Shown here: positions 43,466 through 52,648 of the stretch, piece by piece
Layout of the letters: each line of letters begins with the position of its first letter
How positions within the stretch are numbered: the stretch's first letter is position 1
From: PWXP01 sp034005525
GTDB taxonomy: Bacteria; Planctomycetota; Planctomycetia; Pirellulales; Thermoguttaceae
Length of the DNA: 64,000 bases
Direction: 5' to 3'
Assembly (NCBI GenBank): GCA_034005525.1
Contig: JAVEUP010000011.1
Coordinates: 18,339-82,338 of the forward strand
Notes under the pieces: generated by a model
Seen by the model: only the letters and a program-made list of their open reading frames with translations
The model's database searches: none
What the model was told of the DNA's origin: nothing
Translations under genes and position numbers: made by a program

Positions 43466-44416
43466 GTGGATATCGACGTCAACCGGATTTACAACGAGGA
43501 CTGCATTGCGGGCATGAAGCGGCTGCCGGACGGGTGCGTCGATCTGGCGTTCGCAGACCCGCCGTTTAACATCGGCTACGAATACGACAGCTACGACGAT
43601 TCGCGCGAAGCCCGCGAATACCTCGAATGGTGCAAGCAGTGGATGGCCGAGGTGGTTCGCCTGCTGAAGCCGGACGGCACGTTCTGGCTTGCCATCGGCG
43701 ATGAGTTTGCTGCCGAGTTGAAGGTAGCGGCCACGCACGAGCAACGGCTGCATTGCCGGAACTGGGTGGTTTGGTATTACACGTTCGGCGTGAACTGCAA
43801 GCAGAAGTTCACCCGCTCGCACGCGCACCTGTTCTACTTCGTAAAGCACCGGCGCCGCTTCACCTTCAACGCCGACGATCCGGCCATTCGCGTTCCTTCG
43901 GCGCGGCAGTTGGTCTACGGCGATCGGCGGGCGAATCCGAAGGGCCGGCTGCCCGACGACACGTGGATCCTCCGCCCGCAGGATCTGGCTGACGGTTTCC
44001 AACCGGACGAAGACACTTGGTACTTCTCCCGCGTGTGCGGCACGTTCAAGGAGCGCGCCGGGTGGCATGGGTGCCAGATGCCAGAGCAGTTGCTGGGCCG
44101 GATCATTCGCGCCACGAGCCAGCCGGGCGAGGTGGTGCTCGACCCCTTCGGCGGCAGCGGTACGACGCTGGCCGTCGCGAAGAAGCTCGGGCGGCGATAC
44201 TTGGGTTTCGAGCTTTCCGAAGAATACGCTCGCCAGATCGAGCAGCGTTTGGCCGCCATCGAGCCGGGCGACCCGCTGGACGGGCCCGCCGACCCCGCCC
44301 GCAGCGCGCCGACCACCGCCGAGGGCGTGCGCGTGGAGGACCGGCAGAAACGCACCCGCCGACGAATCGTGCGGAAGCCCGAAACGCCGGCGGAACGGCT
44401 ATTTCCGACCGGGTAA
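43466..44416 (+). CDS. beta-class DNA N6-adenine methyltransferase
   Basis: A 316-residue DNA methyltransferase starting with a GTG-side context that leads to MDIDVNRIYNEDCIAGM. The catalytic DPPF (residues 31-34) precedes the SAM motif DPFGGSGTT (226-234), the order of beta-class enzymes such as CcrM or M.HinfI. DPPF favours N6-adenine over N4-cytosine. No restriction endonuclease is adjacent, so it is an orphan (solitary) methyltransferase, possibly regulatory. The basic C-terminal tail (RQKRTRRR) may help bind DNA. Confidence 0.88.
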   Translation: MDIDVNRIYNEDCIAGMKRLPDGCVDLAFADPPFNIGYEYDSYDDSREAREYLEWCKQWMAEVVRLLKPDGTFWLAIGDEFAAELKVAATHEQRLHCRNWVVWYYTFGVNCKQKFTRSHAHLFYFVKHRRRFTFNADDPAIRVPSARQLVYGDRRANPKGRLPDDTWILRPQDLADGFQPDEDTWYFSRVCGTFKERAGWHGCQMPEQLLGRIIRATSQPGEVVLDPFGGSGTTLAVAKKLGRRYLGFELSEEYARQIEQRLAAIEPGDPLDGPADPARSAPTTAEGVRVEDRQKRTRRRIVRKPETPAERLFPTG

Positions 44417-44449
44417 TGCGAACGGCAGAAACAGGCATCCCGCCACAAG

Positions 44450-44503
44450 CGTAGGCGAGTCTCTCCGAGACTCGCAGTCAGCGTCTCGGAGAGACGCTGC
44501 TAC
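44450..44503. repeat. CGAGTCTCTCCGAGACTCG palindromic repeat, copy 1
   Basis: Starts CGTAGGCGAGTCTCTCCGAG and ends with GCGTCTCGGAGAGACGC and GCTAC. It consists of two palindromes (CGAGTCTC/GAGACTCG and GCGTCTC/GAGACGC) and outer arms GTAG(G)C/GCTAC. A near-identical copy lies at 46041-46096. Confidence 0.85.
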
Positions 44504-44556
44504 AATCGAGCTACAATAGAGTTATTCTCACCTCTCGCTGAAGGAGCCAGAGCGTC

Positions 44557-45375
44557 ATGAAGTTTGCCATTTGCAACGAAACATTCCAGGATTGGCCTTT
44601 TGAGAAGGCGTTCGCATTCGCGGCCGAATGCGGGTATACGGGCATCGAAATCGCGCCGTTTACCATTGCGAACGACGTGACCGACGTTTCCGCCGCCCGC
44701 CGCGACGAGGTGCGGGCGCAGGCCGAGACGGCCGGGCTGGAAGTGATCGGAATCCACTGGCTGCTGGCCAAGACCGAAGGCTTCTACATGACGTCGCCGG
44801 AGAAAGAAGTGCGAGCAAAGACGGCGGCCTACTTCCGCGAGTTGGCCCGCTTCTGCGCCGACCTCGGCGGCCGGATTATGGTGTGCGGCTCGCCCCAGCA
44901 ACGGAACCTGCTGCCCGGCGTCTCGCACGCGCAGGCGATGGAATACGCGAGGGAAGTGTTCGCCGAAGTGGTACCGGCGCTGGAAGAGCACGACGTGATC
45001 ATGGCCTTCGAGCCGCTGGCGCCGAGCGAGACCGATTTCGTCCAGACGGCCGCCGCAGGCGTGGAGCTGATCGAGGCGGTCGGCTCGCCGCAGTTCCGGC
45101 TGCACTTGGACTGCAAGGCCATGTCGAGCGAATCGGTTGCCATTCCCGAGTTGATCCGCCGGCATCATCGCCTCTTGGCGCACTTCCACGCAAACGACCC
45201 GAACTTGCAGGGACCGGGTTTCGGCGAGTTGGAGTTTGGCCCCATTTTCGAGGCATTAGGCGAGATGGACTACCGCGGCTGGGTATCGGTCGAGGTGTTC
45301 AATTACGAGCCCGGCGTCGAACGCCTTGCCCGTGAAAGCATCGAATACATGCAGAAGTGCCTGGCGGAGTCCTGA
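44557..45375 (+). CDS. sugar phosphate isomerase/epimerase-like TIM barrel
   Basis: A 272-residue protein of the xylose-isomerase-like TIM-barrel (AP endonuclease family 2) fold. GYTGIEIAP, IMAFEPL (metal-site Glu), LHLDCKAM (Asp) and HFHANDPN (His/Asp) are the usual metal ligands. These proteins are commonly sugar or inositol epimerases/isomerases. The next gene starts 17 bases downstream. The substrate is unknown. Planctomycetes carry many paralogues. Confidence 0.88.
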   Translation: MKFAICNETFQDWPFEKAFAFAAECGYTGIEIAPFTIANDVTDVSAARRDEVRAQAETAGLEVIGIHWLLAKTEGFYMTSPEKEVRAKTAAYFRELARFCADLGGRIMVCGSPQQRNLLPGVSHAQAMEYAREVFAEVVPALEEHDVIMAFEPLAPSETDFVQTAAAGVELIEAVGSPQFRLHLDCKAMSSESVAIPELIRRHHRLLAHFHANDPNLQGPGFGELEFGPIFEALGEMDYRGWVSVEVFNYEPGVERLARESIEYMQKCLAES

Positions 45376-45392
45376 CCAGTTTCGGCGAATCG

Positions 45393-46019
45393 ATGTCCCG
45401 AATGTTCCGAGCCTTCGTTCTGTTCGTGTCGCTCGCCGGTGTGTTCGTAGGGTCTTGGGTCTACGTCCATCGGCAGAGGATTGCCTGGCAGTGGGCCTGT
45501 TACAAGGCGGGCTTGGCGACAACATCCCAACAGGCCCGGCGGCAGTTCGCCTGGTTTGAGCAGGGGCCGGACTCGCCGGAGAAACTGCGCGTGCTGGCGG
45601 CGAAATGGGCTACCGGCAACGCCCAGTTCGACCGGCACATGGCCGAGTACGTCACCAGTGGCGACAGCAGCATGGCCCTGCGGCGCGCGTTCTCGGAGGG
45701 ACTGGCCCGCCGGCCCGAACTGCTGCCGCGTTGGGCGCACTACTGGTGCTGGCAGGCACCGCTCGAACCGGATCGGCACATTGCGTCGATCCTCGAGTAT
45801 CTCGACGCGCTGGCATTGGGCGATGCGCCAGTTGCCGGCCAGCAGCTCACCTGGCGCGAGCTGCTGGATTTGCAGGCGGTACTGACCCTCTCCGGCGACG
45901 TGGACCGCGCAGCCCGCACAACGCCCGAAAACTGGTGCGAGCACTATCGCGTATGGACCGAAACGCGGCGCGCGACGCTCGGTCACGTACCGCGTCCGTC
46001 AGGTCCACTGCCGGAATAG
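45393..46019 (+). CDS. unknown membrane-anchored protein
   Basis: A 208-residue protein. The ATG at 45393 gives an N-terminal hydrophobic helix (FRAFVLFVSLAGVFVGSWVYV) and a soluble alpha-helical part rich in Ala, Arg and Trp. No recognised domain is seen. It starts 17 bases after the TIM-barrel gene, so it may be co-transcribed. Confidence 0.6.
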   Translation: MSRMFRAFVLFVSLAGVFVGSWVYVHRQRIAWQWACYKAGLATTSQQARRQFAWFEQGPDSPEKLRVLAAKWATGNAQFDRHMAEYVTSGDSSMALRRAFSEGLARRPELLPRWAHYWCWQAPLEPDRHIASILEYLDALALGDAPVAGQQLTWRELLDLQAVLTLSGDVDRAARTTPENWCEHYRVWTETRRATLGHVPRPSGPLPE

Positions 46020-46040
46020 TCCAGACAGTTCGGGCAGGTG

Positions 46041-46096
46041 CGTAGGCGAGTCTCTCCGAGACTCGCACCCGAGCGTCTCGGAGAGACGCTCCTACG
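46041..46096. repeat. CGAGTCTCTCCGAGACTCG palindromic repeat, copy 2
   Basis: CGTAGGCGAGTCTCTCCGAG followed by ACTCGCACCCGAGC and GTCTCGGAGAGACGCTCCTAC. It differs from copy 1 by a two-base change in length in the middle. It lies between the small-membrane gene and the small lipoprotein gene. Confidence 0.85.
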
Positions 46097-46138
46097 GTGC
46101 CGTCATTTGCGGCCTTCGCGTTGTTCCGCCGGAAACCG

Positions 46139-46423
46139 TTACGGTCCGATGCTGGGCGGGTTGTTGGCCAGGAAGTCGCGGGGGCCGCGCGTGGTGTAGT
46201 ACGGGTAGGCAATCGCGCCGGTGGGTGGACCGGCCTGGATCATTTCGGACCCGGTCCCCCCGCGGCCGATTCCGCGGCAGCCGAGTCTGCCAAGGAGGCC
46301 GCAGGATCTTGCGCAGTTTTCCGGTGCGCGGGCGCAGCTTCCGCGAAGTCCGCCGGTGCACGCACATCCGCTCATTCCAATCATCGCGGCGAGGGCCGCG
46401 CATACAAAGAGCGCTCGTCTCAT
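46139..46423 (-). CDS. small lipoprotein with conserved C-terminus
   Basis: A 94-residue protein with a signal peptide and lipobox GMSGC (Cys20). The body is rich in Cys, Gly and Arg. The C-terminus (YPYYTTRGPRDFLANNPPSI) resembles a motif seen at the end of small secreted planctomycete proteins. Function unknown. The start ATG at 46423 is followed by a basic N-terminus, as expected. Confidence 0.6.
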   Translation of the reverse strand: MRRALFVCAALAAMIGMSGCACTGGLRGSCARAPENCARSCGLLGRLGCRGIGRGGTGSEMIQAGPPTGAIAYPYYTTRGPRDFLANNPPSIGP

Positions 46424-46732
46424 GGTCTGGTTTCCTTAATGATGAATTGGGCGGCGCCAAGTGGGTCCAGTGCGCACATCGCCCATCGGTCTCCTCCAAA
46501 GGCCATCGCGCGACCACATGGGTGGTTCTCTGCCGGACGGGACGCTACGATAGCCTCTCCACCGCTCGCGATGGTCCTCTAAGAAAAGCATCGGCCCGAC
46601 AATCCGCAGTATCCAGAAAATCAGCACATCCGGCGTCTCCGGCACACCGTGTCAACTCCGCGTCGCAAAGCACGTATTAAAATAGGGATAGCAGGAAAGC
46701 TAGGAGAGCTGAACTGCGAGCGGGTGGCTAAA
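46424..46732. other. spacer without a recognised gene
   Basis: About 300 bases with no coding-like frame, hairpin or repeat noted, except that the GTAGGGTGG element begins at 46733. It probably holds the promoter of the small lipoprotein gene. Confidence 0.4.
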
Positions 46733-46906
46733 CCGGATTATTCATGATAAGTAGGGTGGTCAAACAAGGCGCTTCTTTGGTGGGTCATCGGTTGCTGCTG
46801 CCGGTGTGCATCCAGGTGGCGGCTTGTGAATCAACTTGGTTGCGGCTTGTGCGGCCCCACCAACGATCCGCGCGACCTTGACCCACCGTACTTATATGAA
46901 TCATCC
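46733..46906. repeat. GTAGGGTGG palindromic element, copy E
   Basis: CCGGATTATTCA at 46733, GTAGGGTGG at 46751, ACCCACCGTAC ending at 46891 and TGAATCATCC at 46897. The right outer arm is slightly changed. The frame of the downstream phosphoesterase gene runs into it on the left, but its start is inside the spacer. Confidence 0.8.
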
Positions 46907-46954
46907 TTGCTAAGCCTTTACCTTGCCCAGTGCGGCTGCTACCTTACCAGGATC

Positions 46955-47821
46955 ATGGTTGCATCGATCGACTATATTGAGCGGATCATCGGTTTCTTCG
47001 GTCAGGCCACCGAAGCCAACCTCGCTACGCCGGGCCGCGCGGGGAACCTCGTGGAACTGACGCCGGAACTGGCCGACGAGGTGATGATTACCGGCGATTT
47101 GCACGGGCATCGGCGCAACTTCAACCTGATCAAACGGACCGCCGCGCTCGCTGAGAATCCCCGCCGCCATCTTGTGCTTCAGGAGGTTTGCCACGGAGGA
47201 TCCACATACCCCGAAACGGGAGGGTGCATGTCCCATACCGTGCTCGAGGACGTCGCCCGGCTGAAAACGGAGTTTCCCGACCGGGTTCACTTCATCCTGG
47301 GAAACCACGAGTTGGCCGAGCTGGCCGACTACCCCATCCAGAAGAACAAGCAGATGCTGAACCTGCTCTTCCGGCTTGGGCTTCAGCAGATGTACGGGCC
47401 GGCAACCGACCGGGTGCGAGAGGCCTTTACACCTTTCTTGCGGAGTTCGCCGCTGGCAGTGCGGTTGCCACACGGCGTGTTCATTTCGCACAGTATCCCG
47501 GAAAAATGCGACGAGCGGCGATTCGACGTTTCGATCTTCACCCGCGAGCTGGACGACATCGACTACGTCGAACGCACCGGCATCTTCGAGTTGGTTTGGG
47601 GGCGCGATTACCGCGAGGAAAACGCCCGCGCTTTCGCCGACCTCGTCGGTGCCCGCGTTCTCATCAACGGGCATGAGCCGTGCCCCCAAGGTTACAACGC
47701 CCCCAACGGGATTCAAGTGATTATCGACTGCTGCAACGCCGTGCCCATGTATCTCATGCTGCCCACCGACCGCGAACTGACCCACGCCGAGATCGTTTCG
47801 CAGGTGAAGAAGCTGGCCTGA
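46955..47821 (+). CDS. metallophosphoesterase
   Basis: A 288-residue calcineurin-like phosphoesterase starting at ATG 46955 (MVASIDYIERII). ITGDLHGHRRN and FILGNHELAEL are the metal-site motifs (GD-x-HG and GNHE), and the C-terminal LINGHEPCP and the GYNAPNGIQVI segments follow the family pattern. The substrate is unknown; protein Ser/Thr phosphatase-type (PPP-like) activity is possible. A small membrane protein gene starts 14 bases later. The open frame further left is repeat DNA. Confidence 0.88.
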   Translation: MVASIDYIERIIGFFGQATEANLATPGRAGNLVELTPELADEVMITGDLHGHRRNFNLIKRTAALAENPRRHLVLQEVCHGGSTYPETGGCMSHTVLEDVARLKTEFPDRVHFILGNHELAELADYPIQKNKQMLNLLFRLGLQQMYGPATDRVREAFTPFLRSSPLAVRLPHGVFISHSIPEKCDERRFDVSIFTRELDDIDYVERTGIFELVWGRDYREENARAFADLVGARVLINGHEPCPQGYNAPNGIQVIIDCCNAVPMYLMLPTDRELTHAEIVSQVKKLA

Positions 47822-47834
47822 CCGGACTGTTCCC

Positions 47835-48056
47835 ATGCCGCCTATCGGACGCTTCAAACCGCCCACGCCAGGAGAGTTGGGCGTGCTGTTCGTCCTGCTG
47901 CTGGTTGGGTTGTTCGTCGTTGGCGGATTGCTGCTTTACCTGTCGTTCGGACAGCCGCCGGACAGGCAGGAGGCTGCAACGACAGCGCGCTGGCTCGGCG
48001 GTGGGTTGATCCTGCTCGGTATGTTGCTGGTCGCATTGCGCCGCCGCGTTGGCTGA
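47835..48056 (+). CDS. small membrane protein, two helices
   Basis: A 73-residue protein with two hydrophobic helices (ELGVLFVLLLVGLFVVGGLL and WLGGGLILLGMLLVALR) and a basic C-terminus (RRRVG). It starts 14 bases after the phosphoesterase gene. No domain assignment is possible. Confidence 0.6.
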   Translation: MPPIGRFKPPTPGELGVLFVLLLVGLFVVGGLLLYLSFGQPPDRQEAATTARWLGGGLILLGMLLVALRRRVG

Positions 48057-48382
48057 GTAGGTAGGGTGGGTCCGATACTGTGAAGATAGGCACATTCGTA
48101 AAAGTTCAGCCGAATCTAGTGCTGCGCAACGAAGGAAAGTAGGGAAGGAAGGGGAAGGGGAGCAGGAAAGGAGAAACGGACGGTTTGCTACGGAAACACC
48201 TCGCCTCCCTCCCTATCTGGCATTCCCATTTTCCCCCTCTTACATACGGCCGGTTGCTTCCTTGCCCTATATTGACAATATTGCACCCGCCCCCCTGCTG
48301 CGTCCTTTCAATTCGCTCTGGCACTGTTGGCGGCTAGGCACTAGAATCTCCCACCCTCTTCTTATGTGTGGAGCAGTGCGCC
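48057..48382. other. spacer with partial palindromic element and purine-rich tract
   Basis: GTAGGGTGGGTCC begins at 48061 and is a truncated element end. 48128-48180 is an almost pure A/G tract (GGAAAGTAGGGAAGGAAGGG and similar) and 48207-48245 is a C/T-rich tract. These could form triplex or quadruplex DNA or be a simple sequence. A TATATTGACAATATT stretch at 48268-48282 may be part of a promoter for the AsmA-like gene. Confidence 0.45.
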
Positions 48383-51300
48383 ATGTCGAGCATGACATCG
48401 TTTCGTCGCAAGAACCTGACTGAGGAAACGCCCTTCAGCTTGCCATCGCCGGTTAAGAAGCGGCGTCGGCGCTTCTGGATTCTGGGGCTGATCGTTCTGG
48501 TAGTCTTCTGGTTCCTGCCTGGCATTGTGGCTCGCACGCCGGTAGTGCAATGGGCCATTGACACGGCCGCCGCCGATTTGAACGGCCGGGTCGCCGTCGA
48601 TTCGGTTTCGCTCGGTTGGCTCTCGCCCATCAGGGTAGGCGGGATAAGCCTCAACGATGAAAACCAGCAGCAGGTGCTGGCAGTACCTTGGGCGGAAAGC
48701 TCCCGCACGCTTGCCGGACTACTGATCAACCGCAGCAGGTTGGGCACTTTCCGGCTGGTCGAGCCGAAACTGACGGTTGCCCTGCAGGACGGGGCCACCA
48801 ACGTCGAGCAGGTGCTGGTGGAGTACCTCAAACCGAGCGACGAACCTGTTGCCCGCGTTGATCTTGCCCTGGAGATTGTCGATGGCAGCATCACGGTGAC
48901 CGACGTGGACCGCGCCCGCTCCTGGAACATCGAGAAGCTGAAGCTCGATCTTCGGATTCCGCCCGGCGCCGGGCCGCTGGAGCTGACGGTGTCGGGTGCG
49001 GTAGCCGATCCTCAGCAGGCGGGGCAATTCGGCCTCAGTCTGCAAATGCCGCTGGACGCGCCGTCCTCGCCCGATGCCCCACAGAAGCCGCTTGCGGCAT
49101 TGGCGTCGTCCGACGCGGCCCCAGACGGAGAGGGGTCTGCAACGCCCGACGTCGCCTTGCGATTCCACGCCGAGTCGTTGCCGCTGGCGCTGCTGGAACC
49201 GTTCTTGGCCCGGTTCTCACCTGGCACGCGCATCGGTGGGCTGCTCACGGCCGACGTTGACGCGGAACTGGGCGGCGGGGACGCGCCGCAGCGCCGGGTG
49301 AAGGCCAAGGCCTCGGCCCGCGATTTCCAGCTTGCCGCCGCCGCACTGGGCCACGATCGGATCGAATTGGCGCAACTCTCGCTCGACGCTGAGGCGCTCA
49401 GCCGGGGCAAGGAACTGGTCATAAGCCCATCGACAATCCAATGCGATCTGGGACAGGTCGTGCTGGCAGGCTCTGTCGACTTAAGCGAGAAGTCGCGGCA
49501 GGCAATGCCGGGTGCGCTCGCCGGGCAGACGCTGGAGATCGAAGGCTCAGTCGATCTGGCCCGGCTCGCGGCCATGCTGCCCGCCACGCTGCAACTGCGG
49601 CCGGAAATGAAGGTCACCTCGGGCCACGTGCAAATGGCGCTGAAGAGCGAGCGGGGCGAGGCAGGCATGATCTGGCAGGGGCAACTGGCATCGAGCGAAC
49701 TGAAAGCGCTGGACGGCGGGCGGGAAGTTGCATGGGAGCAACCGGTCCGGATCGAGTTCGCCGCACAGGAAACGGCCGAAGGTCCCTTGGCCGGCGAGTT
49801 GCGGTGCCTGTCCGATTTCCTCAAAGTGCACGCGGTGGGTACGACGCGGCAGTTCACCGCCGACGCAAGCTTCAACCTCGACCGCCTGGCCGAACAGCTT
49901 GGCCAGTTCGTCGACCTCGGGCCACTCGGCCTCAACGGCGAGGGCTGGTCGCACCTGACGTGGAAGCGCTCGCCGGAGGGCGCGTTCGAGGCCGAGGTCG
50001 AACTTCACGTGACTGGGCTTCACGTGGCACTGCCGGACCGGCAGCCTTGGCAGGAACGCGAGTTGATCGTGTTCGGTACGGCGTCGGGACACACCAAGTT
50101 TGGTACGGACACGCGAGTGGAGGCCGCGACGCTGCAGCTTGCAGCCGGAGCCGAACGGATTGAGGCGAGGCTGCTTCGCCCGGTGTTGGACGTGGCCGAC
50201 GGGGGCACGTGGCCGGTCGCGGTCCAGATGCACGGCGAATTGGCCCAATGGCCGTCCAGGCTGGCGATCGTCTACGACTTGCGCGAATATCCCGTGGCCG
50301 GACGCTACGAATTGACCGGGCAGGTGACCGCTTCGCGCCGTACCATTCACGCCGCCGAGACGGTCCTGCGCGTCGACGCACTGGATTGCACTCTGCCGGG
50401 AGTGCGGATTGTCGAACCGCAGGCGCAGCTCGACTTGACGGGCACCTGGGACCTCGACTCGGGCGGCATCGCGCTGACTCAAACCACGTTGCGCACCACG
50501 AGCCTCGCGGCCGCAACGAACGACTTGGCAATGACCCCGGGCGACGGCGGCGCGCTGAAACTCAGCGGGACGCTGGCCTACCAGGGCCACCTGGGCGGCG
50601 TCCAGCGGTGGTTCACCGACCCGGCGGCCCGGCCCTCGTGGAACATCGACGGCCGGCTGACCGGTACAAGCCGCTTCGAGTATTCCGGCGGCAAGACGCA
50701 CGGCGCCATCGAGGCCGAGGTCGAGAATCTGCAAGTGGCCGGCACGGACAGCCAGCCGTTCCACGACCCCCGCGTGACGCTTGCCGGCCGCGGCTCGTAC
50801 GATTCCGCGAGCCACGCCGTTGTGCTGGACGGTCTGAAAGTAAGCTCGGAAACCGTAACCCTGGACGGCCAAGGCGGCATGAACATGTCCGGCGAGGTTG
50901 CGGTCATGCAGTTCAACGGCCAAATGCAGTACGATATGCAGCAGCTTTCGGCCCTGCTGAGGCCCTACGTGGGCAGCGGGGTGGAACTGGCCGGCCGGCA
51001 CACGAGCCCGTTGAGCTTCGCCGGCCCGCTCGACTTGCAGCACGCCCGCGGCAGCGGCGCCCTCGCCTGGCAGCAGGGCGGCGTATACGGTTTCCCCTTG
51101 GGACCGGGCGAGTTGAAGATGAATTTGGCTGGCGGCATTTTAGCGGCCGAGCCGCTTGCGATTCCGGTGAGCCAGGGGCGGCTGCAATTCGAGCCGAAGC
51201 TGCACCTGGCACCCGGACCGATGGCACTGACTCTTGAGCCCGGCCCGCTGGCGACCCGAGTGCAAATCACCCCGGCCATGTGTGCTTCGGGGCTGCAGTA

Positions 51301-51853
51301 CGTAGCACCCGTGCTGGCCGGGGTGACCACCGCGCAGGGTGCGTTCTCGATCGAGTTGGACCGCTGCCGCGTGCCGCTGGACAACCCGAACGATGCCGAC
51401 ATGGCCGGGCGCCTGATTGTCCATTCAGTGGAGGTGGGGCCGGGACCGCTCATTCGCGAGCTGGCTGTTCTGCTTCAGCGCGAAGCGCCGGCCCGCCTGC
51501 GGCGCGAATCGGTCGTGCCGTTCCGCATGGTGGCCGGCCGCGTCCATCACGAAGATCTCGAACTGATCTTCCCCGACGTCACGATCCGCACGCAGGGTTC
51601 GGTGGGGATCGATCAGACGGTATCGCTGGTCGCGTCGCTGCCGGTGCCGCCGAAGTGGCTGACCAACGACATCCTGCGTTCGGCCTTTCAGGGGCAGGAG
51701 GTTCGCATTCCGGTGGGCGGCACACTTTCCGCCCCGCGGCTGGACCGGGTCGAGTTGGACAAATGGAACCGCCGGCTGCTGGAGAACGCCGCCCAGAACG
51801 TGATTCGCGATCAGGTCGAACAGGGGCTGAACCGTTTGCTCCGTCCCCGATGA
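48383..51853 (+). CDS. AsmA/TamB-like giant envelope protein
   Basis: A 1,156-residue protein. The ATG at 48383 is preferred over a GTG at 48368. A Arg-rich cytosolic start (VKKRRRRFW) precedes one membrane helix (ILGLIVLVVFWFLPGIVA), then a very long beta-rich periplasmic body with repeated amphipathic strands such as LDLTGTWDLDSGGIALTQT and VDRVRVTV-type segments. The C-terminal region (RTQGSVGIDQTVSLVASLPV) resembles the AsmA-like end. AsmA/TamB/YhdP proteins bridge the inner and outer membranes and help move lipids. It is a plausible planctomycete member, with more divergence than usual. Confidence 0.75.
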   Translation: MSSMTSFRRKNLTEETPFSLPSPVKKRRRRFWILGLIVLVVFWFLPGIVARTPVVQWAIDTAAADLNGRVAVDSVSLGWLSPIRVGGISLNDENQQQVLAVPWAESSRTLAGLLINRSRLGTFRLVEPKLTVALQDGATNVEQVLVEYLKPSDEPVARVDLALEIVDGSITVTDVDRARSWNIEKLKLDLRIPPGAGPLELTVSGAVADPQQAGQFGLSLQMPLDAPSSPDAPQKPLAALASSDAAPDGEGSATPDVALRFHAESLPLALLEPFLARFSPGTRIGGLLTADVDAELGGGDAPQRRVKAKASARDFQLAAAALGHDRIELAQLSLDAEALSRGKELVISPSTIQCDLGQVVLAGSVDLSEKSRQAMPGALAGQTLEIEGSVDLARLAAMLPATLQLRPEMKVTSGHVQMALKSERGEAGMIWQGQLASSELKALDGGREVAWEQPVRIEFAAQETAEGPLAGELRCLSDFLKVHAVGTTRQFTADASFNLDRLAEQLGQFVDLGPLGLNGEGWSHLTWKRSPEGAFEAEVELHVTGLHVALPDRQPWQERELIVFGTASGHTKFGTDTRVEAATLQLAAGAERIEARLLRPVLDVADGGTWPVAVQMHGELAQWPSRLAIVYDLREYPVAGRYELTGQVTASRRTIHAAETVLRVDALDCTLPGVRIVEPQAQLDLTGTWDLDSGGIALTQTTLRTTSLAAATNDLAMTPGDGGALKLSGTLAYQGHLGGVQRWFTDPAARPSWNIDGRLTGTSRFEYSGGKTHGAIEAEVENLQVAGTDSQPFHDPRVTLAGRGSYDSASHAVVLDGLKVSSETVTLDGQGGMNMSGEVAVMQFNGQMQYDMQQLSALLRPYVGSGVELAGRHTSPLSFAGPLDLQHARGSGALAWQQGGVYGFPLGPGELKMNLAGGILAAEPLAIPVSQGRLQFEPKLHLAPGPMALTLEPGPLATRVQITPAMCASGLQYVAPVLAGVTTAQGAFSIELDRCRVPLDNPNDADMAGRLIVHSVEVGPGPLIRELAVLLQREAPARLRRESVVPFRMVAGRVHHEDLELIFPDVTIRTQGSVGIDQTVSLVASLPVPPKWLTNDILRSAFQGQEVRIPVGGTLSAPRLDRVELDKWNRRLLENAAQNVIRDQVEQGLNRLLRPR

Positions 51854-51901
51854 TGCGATATACTGGCGAGGCAGTGCAAGACAACAACGCCGGGAGTTTC
51901 C

Positions 51902-52648
51902 ATGAAGTTCATTCTGCTTGGCACGGCAGGCTATCATCCGAACGAGCGGCGGCACACCTCCTGCGCGCTCATTCCAGAGGCAGGCGTGATGCTCGACGCC
52001 GGCACGGCCATGTTCCGCGCGCCGCGGTACATCACGACCGAGTCGCTGGACATCTTCCTGACCCATACCCATCTGGACCACGTGGCCGGACTGACGTACC
52101 TCTTCAACACGTTGGCACAGACGAAGCTTACGACGGTGCGTGTCCATGCCGAGGAGCCGAAGCTGCACGCGATCGAGGAGCATCTGTTTTCCGAACACCT
52201 GTTCCCGAAACGCCCGCCGTATGAAGCCGTACCGCTTCAGCCCACGGGCGAAGTTGCGCTGTCCGGTGGCGGGAGGCTCACGTGCTTTCCACTAAAGCAT
52301 CCCGGCGGCGCGCTTGGGTTCCGGCTCGATTGGCCAGGGCATTCGATGGCCTACGTGACCGACACGTGGGGCGATACCGGGGCCGAGTACCTGCAAAGCA
52401 TCGAGGGCGTGGACCTGCTGGTCCATGAGTGCTTCTTCGGCGATGATCGAGCCGATTGGGCCCACACCACCGGGCACACCCACACGACCCCCGTCGCCCA
52501 GATTGCCCGGCGCGTCGGCGCCAAGCAGCTCGTGCTGATCCACCTCAATCCCCTTTCGAACGCCGACGATCCCATTGGCCTCGACACCGCCCGGGCCATC
52601 TTCCCCGCCACCGTGCTTGGGGAGGATGGGCTGGAAGTGGCGTTCTGA
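51902..52648 (+). CDS. MBL-fold metallohydrolase (RNase Z-like)
   Basis: A 248-residue metallo-beta-lactamase-fold protein. LGTAGYHPN and the THTHLDHVAGL motif (HxHxDH) carry zinc ligands; HPGGALGFR, DTWGDT and HECFF complete the site as in the RNase Z/elaC-type set. It lacks the N-terminal extension and exosite of true RNase Z. The start ATG lies about 50 bases after the AsmA-like stop. Substrate unknown. Confidence 0.87.
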   Translation: MKFILLGTAGYHPNERRHTSCALIPEAGVMLDAGTAMFRAPRYITTESLDIFLTHTHLDHVAGLTYLFNTLAQTKLTTVRVHAEEPKLHAIEEHLFSEHLFPKRPPYEAVPLQPTGEVALSGGGRLTCFPLKHPGGALGFRLDWPGHSMAYVTDTWGDTGAEYLQSIEGVDLLVHECFFGDDRADWAHTTGHTHTTPVAQIARRVGAKQLVLIHLNPLSNADDPIGLDTARAIFPATVLGEDGLEVAF

